From Candidatus Neomarinimicrobiota bacterium (GTDB taxonomy: Bacteria > Fidelibacterota > UBA2242 > B5-G15), in NCBI GenBank assembly GCA_017656425.1, contig JACDNV010000015.1:1-50143 (forward strand): a stretch of 50,143 nt of DNA, given 5' to 3'. Below, in pieces: positions 45,798 to 50,143 of the stretch. The translations under genes were made by a program, and so were the position numbers. The notes under the pieces were generated by a model. That model did no database searches and had not been told where the DNA came from. It worked only from the letters and a program-made list of their open reading frames with translations. Within the stretch, counting starts at the first letter, position 1. Each line of letters begins with the position of its first letter.

Positions 45798-46724
45798 ATG
45801 AAGAAACAATTATTAATTTTTATAATTGGTATTTTTGCAATTGTATTTAGTTCATATGGATATAATAGGCCTGGGAGTGCGGGAGCGCAATTTCTTTTGA
45901 TTGGTCCATCGCCTAGAGGTATGGCAATGAGTAATGCTATAATATCTTTTCCCAGTGGTGCTGAAGCTACATACTATAATCCCGCGGCAATTGCACTATT
46001 TACTAAAACTGAGTTTATGGTATCTTATATGAAATGGTTTGCAAACATAAATTATAATTACGCTTCTGTAGCACGTAATTTTGGGAGAATAGGTTCTCTA
46101 GGATTACTGATGACTAGTTTTATTACAGACGAGATGAAAGTTCGAACTCCTCTTCAACCAGATGGAACAGGAGAAACTTTCTATAGTGGAGATTATAGAT
46201 TTGGAATAATATATGGTTTGCGGTTGACTAATCATGTCTCTATGGGTATGTCATTTAATTATATATATAGTTTTTTATATAAAAATTTTACTAGCAATGC
46301 ATTTTCTATTGATATATCGGTTTTATATAGAACTAAAATAAATAATTTTAGCTTTGGTATGAAGATAGAAAATTTTGGCTCTGAGATGAAGTTTATTAAC
46401 GAGGCTTATCCACTACCTACCAATTTTCAATTTGGATTTTCATTTGATGTAATAGATTTAGAGGATTGTAGAATTACATTAGCTATGGGAGCTAATAAAC
46501 CCAATGAGGGGGATCCTTTAGGAAATGTTGGAATCGAAATGTCGTGGTTTGATATGTTTTTCATTAGAACTGGGTATTGTATTAATGATGAGGTAAGAAA
46601 TTATTCATTCGGTGGAGGTATATTATTTAAGTTAGCTGGTTGTAGCATACGTTTTGACTACTCATACAGTAATTATAAGAAACTTGGTGGTGTTCAAAGT
46701 ATAGGTGTTTCAACTGGTATATAA
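45798..46724 (+). CDS. PorV/PorQ-like outer-membrane protein
   Basis: 308 residues, signal peptide ending near SSYGYN. The start of the mature protein (GSAGAQFLLIGPSPRGMAMS, then EATYYNPAAIA) matches the PorV/PorQ family, which are FadL-like barrels; PorV is the type IX secretion shuttle protein. Barrel strands follow to the C-terminus. Its place among five genes whose products carry sorting domains suggests a role in their surface delivery or in glycan uptake. Confidence 0.8.
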   Translation: MKKQLLIFIIGIFAIVFSSYGYNRPGSAGAQFLLIGPSPRGMAMSNAIISFPSGAEATYYNPAAIALFTKTEFMVSYMKWFANINYNYASVARNFGRIGSLGLLMTSFITDEMKVRTPLQPDGTGETFYSGDYRFGIIYGLRLTNHVSMGMSFNYIYSFLYKNFTSNAFSIDISVLYRTKINNFSFGMKIENFGSEMKFINEAYPLPTNFQFGFSFDVIDLEDCRITLAMGANKPNEGDPLGNVGIEMSWFDMFFIRTGYCINDEVRNYSFGGGILFKLAGCSIRFDYSYSNYKKLGGVQSIGVSTGI

Positions 46725-46778
46725 TTTGCAGGTAATTATTTTTGTTTAACTAATAAGACAAAGTATGGGAGGTTAATT

Positions 46779-47855
46779 ATGAAGAGAGTTTATGTATACC
46801 TATTACTAATAGGAGGTATTTTTGTAGGTTTAAATTCAGGTGTTGCGAGAGAGAGGTGGAGTACTGAAAAAGCAAAAGAATGGTATTCGCGTCAACCTTG
46901 GATAGTCGGTTGTAACTTTATTCCAAGTACTGCTATTAATCAAATAGAAATGTGGCAAGAAAGCACTTTTGATCCAAAAACAATTGATAGAGAATTAGGG
47001 TATGCCGAAAAGATAGGTTTTAATGCTGTTAGAGTTTATTTACATTATTTAGTTTGGGTTCGAAATCCCGAGAGATTTAAGGGAAGGATAAATGAGTATT
47101 TAAAAATTGCAGATAAGCATAAAATTAAAACTATCTTTGTATTATTTGATGATTGTTGGAATGGATATCCAAATTTGGGTAAGCAACCTGATCCAAAACC
47201 TGGTGTGCATAATTCTGGTTGGGTGCAGTGCCCAGGTCAAGAACAGGTAACTCAGGTAGCACTTTTCCCTGTTTTAAGAGCTTATACCAAAGATATAATA
47301 GCAACTTTTAGAAGTGATAATAGAGTCTTGATGTGGGATCTCTATAATGAGCCAGGTAATTCCGGTCATGGTGATAAGACCTTACCTTTATTAAAGGGAG
47401 TTTTCCAATGGGCACTTGAAGAGAATCCTACTCAGCCAGTCACGGCTGGTGTTTGGGGCGGTTCTATAAACGATCGACCAAAACTAAATGAGTTTCAATT
47501 GAATAATTCTGATATTATTACATTTCATGCCTATGATGATGTAAAATCTACTATTGCGTTAATTGATACTTTAAAAAAGTATAATCGCCCAATGATATGT
47601 ACGGAATATATGAGAAGACCAATAAATACCTTTGAGGATCACATGCCCCTTTTTGCAAAAGAAAATATTGGATGTTTGAATTGGGGGTTGGTAAGTGGTA
47701 AAACACAGACAATTTATTCTTGGGAAACATGGAAAAAACCTTATGATCATGAACCGGAAATATGGTTTCATGATATTTTTAAGAAGGATGGTACTCCCTA
47801 CTCTAAGAAAGAGATAGATTTTATTAAAAGAGTGATTAAATCCAAAAATAGATAA
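46779..47855 (+). CDS. GH5-like (cellulase-family) glycoside hydrolase
   Basis: 358 residues after GGGAGG. Signal peptide ends near SGVAR. A TIM-barrel clan-A pattern: GFNAVRVYLHYLVWV, KIKTIFVLFDDCWNG, the acid/base Glu in MWDLYNEPGN (about 191) and a nucleophile Glu in MICTEYMRRP (about 275), then LNWGLVSGKTQTIYSW. No sorting domain, so it may be periplasmic. Substrate unknown. Last gene of the locus. Confidence 0.85.
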   Translation: MKRVYVYLLLIGGIFVGLNSGVARERWSTEKAKEWYSRQPWIVGCNFIPSTAINQIEMWQESTFDPKTIDRELGYAEKIGFNAVRVYLHYLVWVRNPERFKGRINEYLKIADKHKIKTIFVLFDDCWNGYPNLGKQPDPKPGVHNSGWVQCPGQEQVTQVALFPVLRAYTKDIIATFRSDNRVLMWDLYNEPGNSGHGDKTLPLLKGVFQWALEENPTQPVTAGVWGGSINDRPKLNEFQLNNSDIITFHAYDDVKSTIALIDTLKKYNRPMICTEYMRRPINTFEDHMPLFAKENIGCLNWGLVSGKTQTIYSWETWKKPYDHEPEIWFHDIFKKDGTPYSKKEIDFIKRVIKSKNR

Positions 47856-48298
47856 AAATTATATAGATTCAATTATGCAGTGTAAATTTGATTGAGGCTA
47901 TATAGGAAAAATAAGAAGATAGCCTGCTATGTAAATATAAATTTAAAAGTAAAAATAAAGACAAAATATGTTATCATGAGAATTTAGATAATTTTAGAAT
48001 CATTAAGAGGAATGGTCAAGGATGTATTGGAAGAGGTGATTGTATGTGGAGAGTAGAAAAGACGCGAGAGGTAATGGATATCACAGAAGGAATTAGAAGA
48101 CGAAGTTGGATGAGTTAAAAGAATTAGAGATGCCTTGGACAAGAAATGGATAATTTAGGAGTGAGATTCTACACTATAGATTACAAAGCTCACCTGAAAA
48201 AATGTGTATAAACTTAAGATTTATCATAGTTTTTAGAGAACTTTATATATAGATCTTTTTTAAGTTTATGGGCTTTACTTTAAAAATTGGGATAGGTT
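47856..48298. other. Intergenic region, no gene supported
   Basis: About 440 nt of AT-rich DNA after the GH5-like gene. A weak hairpin (AGGCTAT 47895-47901 with ATAGCCT 47919-47925) could slow transcription. A short stretch near 48000-48150 looks like decayed coding DNA (DELKELEMPWTRNG) but no family can be named. Confidence 0.4.
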
Positions 48299-49203
48299 TA
48301 AGGCTGTTTCATTTTTTTATATAAATACTCTCATGTCAGGAATTAAAAATTAATATTTTTTCAGAATGGATAGCCAAATTGTATAAGTATTTTACTCCAA
48401 TCTATTATAGTTGTTTTAAGCAGGATATAACATTTTCTGCAAAGATATATCTGTAGGGAATATAGTTTTGGATTTTTAACTTTGCGGAAAGCTCCATGGA
48501 GAGCATCTACAGAATTTGTGGTATAGATCAATTTTCGAATATCAGGTGAATAGCCAAAGTAGGTAGAAAGGTTTTTCCATTTACTTTTCCATGAATTAAT
48601 TACAACGTGGTATCGTTTTCTCTATTTTGTTTTCCAACTGCGAAAGAACATCTTCTGCAGCTATACGTGTAGGTGTTTTGTTAACTTTTCTTAAATCTTT
48701 CATAGATTCCTTATAACAATGGCTGTCAATCCCTAGACAAATATAAACAGCGAGAGTTTGTACCTTGCCATAACTACGAACTTTGTAATGAAATGCTTCA
48801 AAATAAACAATAACATATGCCGTCTCTAAAAGACAATTCTGCCAATCTTTTACTTGCAGCATTACCTGCTAATAAAGGCAGCTGATATTTCCAATCCATA
48901 CAACTCTTGCGAGTGATCCTGTATATCACAAACACCAATGCCTTTTTCATATTAAGAAATAATCTTGTAACCAAATTCTCGTTGATATTTGTGTATAAAA
49001 ACTGGTCCAAATTTTTTATACCTATCCCGTGGAACTTCGATATCAATAATGCCCAATTCACCTTTCAGCTGCCTACTCCTTTTGACATTACACCAATTAG
49101 TTGTTTTGTTATCACTATTCTTTAAGGTTCATGACCTAAATGATGTGTAAGCTTTTCAATAAGATTCTTGATAAATCTCTTAATAAGAAAGTTTTTACCT
49201 ACT
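48299..49203 (-). pseudogene. IS256-family transposase relic B (frameshifts and an internal deletion)
   Basis: The minus strand reads IKRFIKNLIEKLTHHLGHEP, then LKGELGIIDIEVPRD and GIGVCDIQDHSQELYGLEIS. It continues LQVKDWQNCLLETAYVIVYF, EAFHYKVRSYGKVQTLAVY, then jumps by deletion from GIDSHCYKE to LRKVNKTPTRIAAEDVLSQL. An end-like sequence (TTTTTTTATATAAATACTCTC) lies near 48310-48332. It has no micro-hairpin insert at the sites matching 49717 (junction 48930/48931) or 49832 (junction 48850/48851). Confidence 0.85.
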
Positions 49204-49455
49204 AGATAGGGAGTGTCCCAATTTTTGTGTAAATGGGATAAAGGAATATTTTTCTTACTGTTTCTGAGTTGTGTAAATACCTTCAGAGAGTTATGTTTAA
49301 CCGTTTAACAGACGGAGGTATTTGCCATGAAATTAGAAAAAGCCATCATTCAGAAACTGGAAAAGGATTTGGAGACCGTAAAAACAATGGATGATTTGCT
49401 TGGTAAGAACGGGGTTATCAAAAAGCTCGTCAAACACTTAACTGAGCGGCTGTTA

Positions 49456-49476
49456 TCCTAAGGATCTCTTTTGAGA
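49456..49476 (+). repeat. Micro-hairpin insert 11 (21 nt)
   Basis: Arms TCC / GGA with loop TAA, then TCTC / GAGA with loop TTTT. Exactly between codons TTA and CAG of the IS256 transposase. Length is a multiple of three, but the loop TAA is an in-frame stop. Confidence 0.9.
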
Positions 49477-49716
49477 CAGGAAGAGCTGACTCAGCATCTG
49501 GGATATGAACGTTATCAGAAGAGAGAGCATCATGGTAGCAACTCACGCAATGGTAGTAGCACCAAACATTTAAAAGGGGAGTTTGGTAGCATTGCAATAG
49601 ATGTGCCCCGAGACCGTGAAGGGGAATTTGAGCCATTGCTGATTGCCAGGCATCAACGTGAATTTGGCGATCTTGAGGGTAAGATTCTCTCTTTGTATGC
49701 CAGAGGAATGAGCGTA

Positions 49717-49738
49717 TCCGTAGGATCCCTATTCGGGA
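49717..49738 (+). repeat. Micro-hairpin insert 12 (22 nt)
   Basis: Arms TCC / GGA with loop GTA, then TCCC / GGGA with loop TATTC. Between codons GTA and CGG; splits GMSV from RDIREHLQDLYG and shifts the frame. Relic B has the uninterrupted version. Confidence 0.92.
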
Positions 49739-49831
49739 CGGGATATCCGTGAGCATTTACAAGATCTTTATGGGCTGGAATTATCCGCTGCCTTCATCAG
49801 TCGTCTTACCGACAGGGTGCTTCAAGAAGTC

Positions 49832-49853
49832 TCCGTAGGATCCCTATTCGGGA
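49832..49853 (+). repeat. Micro-hairpin insert 13 (22 nt)
   Basis: Same sequence as the copy at 49717-49738. Between codons GTC and AAA; splits VLQEV from KDWQQRPLE. Relics A and B both have the uninterrupted version. Confidence 0.93.
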
Positions 49854-50143
49854 AAAGACTGGCAACAGCGTCCGTTAGAGTCAGTTTATGTCATTGTATA
49901 TTTCGATGCTATTCACTACAAGATTCGCAGCGATGGGAAAGTTCAAACCAGGGCAGCCTATACCTGTCTGGGTATTGACGCTCAGGGGCAACGGGATTTA
50001 TTGGGTATCTGGGTTGGTGAGAGTGAAGGAGCACATTTCTGGTTATCGGTGTTAACTGAATTACAGAACCGTGGTGTAGAAGACATTCTAATTGCCTGTG
50101 TGGATGGTTTGAAGGGATTCCCGGAAGCCATCGAGAGTATTTT

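Larger units (their letters stand above)
49208..50143 (+). mobile_element. IS256-family insertion sequence, left end and partial body (runs off window)
   Basis: The left end reads GGGAGTGTCCCAATTTTTGT then GTAAATGGGATA, a typical IS256-type terminal repeat. It abuts the 5' end of relic B on the opposite strand, so this copy inserted into or next to that older copy. Right end not in the window. Confidence 0.8.
49327..50143 (+). pseudogene. IS256-family transposase with three micro-hairpin inserts (partial)
   Basis: The start ATG at 49327 follows GGAGG. Ignoring three inserts (49456-49476, 49717-49738, 49832-49853) the protein is continuous: HLTERLL joined to QEELTQHLGYERYQKREH, SIAIDVPRDREGEFEPLL, LYARGMSV joined to RDIREHLQDLYGLELSAAF. 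Next is RLTDRVLQEV joined to KDWQQRPLESVYVIVYFDAI, then ACVDGLKGFPEAIESI. The first catalytic Asp is in VYFDAIHYK and the second in CVDGLKGFPEA; the Glu lies beyond the window. Without inserts the coding sequence looks fresh, unlike relics A and B. The inserts supply an in-frame TAA and two frameshifts. Confidence 0.9.

Noticed and set aside
1035-49853. RAYT/REP-type element based on the GTAG within several units
   Set aside because: GTAG is not conserved (GAAG and TAAG variants occur), the stems are far shorter than REPs, and no RAYT-like transposase is in the window.

Overview
The window is AT-rich bacterial DNA with strong AGGAGG-type ribosome binding sites. Secreted proteins end in a C-terminal NYPNPFNPTT-type sorting/FlgD-like domain, and there is a TonB-dependent receptor and a PorV/PorQ-like outer-membrane protein. 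Together these suggest a Gram-negative, T9SS-like member of the broad FCB assemblage (Ignavibacteria, Calditrichota, Kryptonia, Marinimicrobia or KSB1 type) rather than a classical Bacteroidota, which usually lack strong Shine-Dalgarno sites. The lineage cannot be fixed from the sequence alone.

Layout. (1) 1-9.3 kb is an accessory region: a Mutator-type IS, a decayed IS110-family element with a structured flank that could encode a bridge RNA, a decayed DDE-integrase transposase, and between them small secreted or lipid-anchored proteins. Two of these carry S74-type intramolecular chaperone domains, and one is a metalloprotease with an in-frame TGA. (2) 9.3-13.1 kb holds pgk-tpiA-secG, a tRNA-Leu(GAG) and a TPR protein, ending in a terminator. 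(3) 13.2-21.6 kb is a tightly overlapping housekeeping run: HAD phosphatase, acpS, nnr, vanZ-like, recN, murA, threonine aldolase, trkA. (4) 21.6-29.4 kb has a CsgG/PEGA-type envelope protein and a TetR-TolC-MFP-RND efflux operon with a TetR-type operator. (5) 29.4-32.4 kb is a graveyard: an IS256 remnant, a chorismate synthase (aroC) relic, a possible aroA relic, then a good promoter with a LacI-type operator. (6) 32.4-47.9 kb is a carbohydrate-utilisation locus: triple-LamG surface protein, surface lipoproteins, GH2, GH43, TonB-dependent receptor, PorV/PorQ-like barrel, GH5-like enzyme. (7) 47.9-50.1 kb has a decayed IS256 copy abutting a second IS256 copy that runs off the window.

The most unusual signal is a family of 13 very short (20-22 nt) interspersed units. 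Each consists of two adjacent micro-hairpins: a 3-bp stem with a 3-nt loop, then a 4-bp stem with a 3-5 nt loop. The stems covary between copies (TCC/GGA, TTC/GAA, GTC/GAC; TCTC/GAGA, TCCC/GGGA), and unit length follows the second loop. Twelve copies lie inside transposase genes of four unrelated families; the thirteenth sits beside one of them. Removing the unit usually restores the conserved transposase reading frame. Two IS256 relics in the same window supply empty sites for the inserted copy near 49.8 kb. I saw no copies in the housekeeping, efflux or carbohydrate genes. I know of no described element with this architecture; its mechanism (transposase-silencing insert, transposon-borne parasite, or bypass/excision element) is open.
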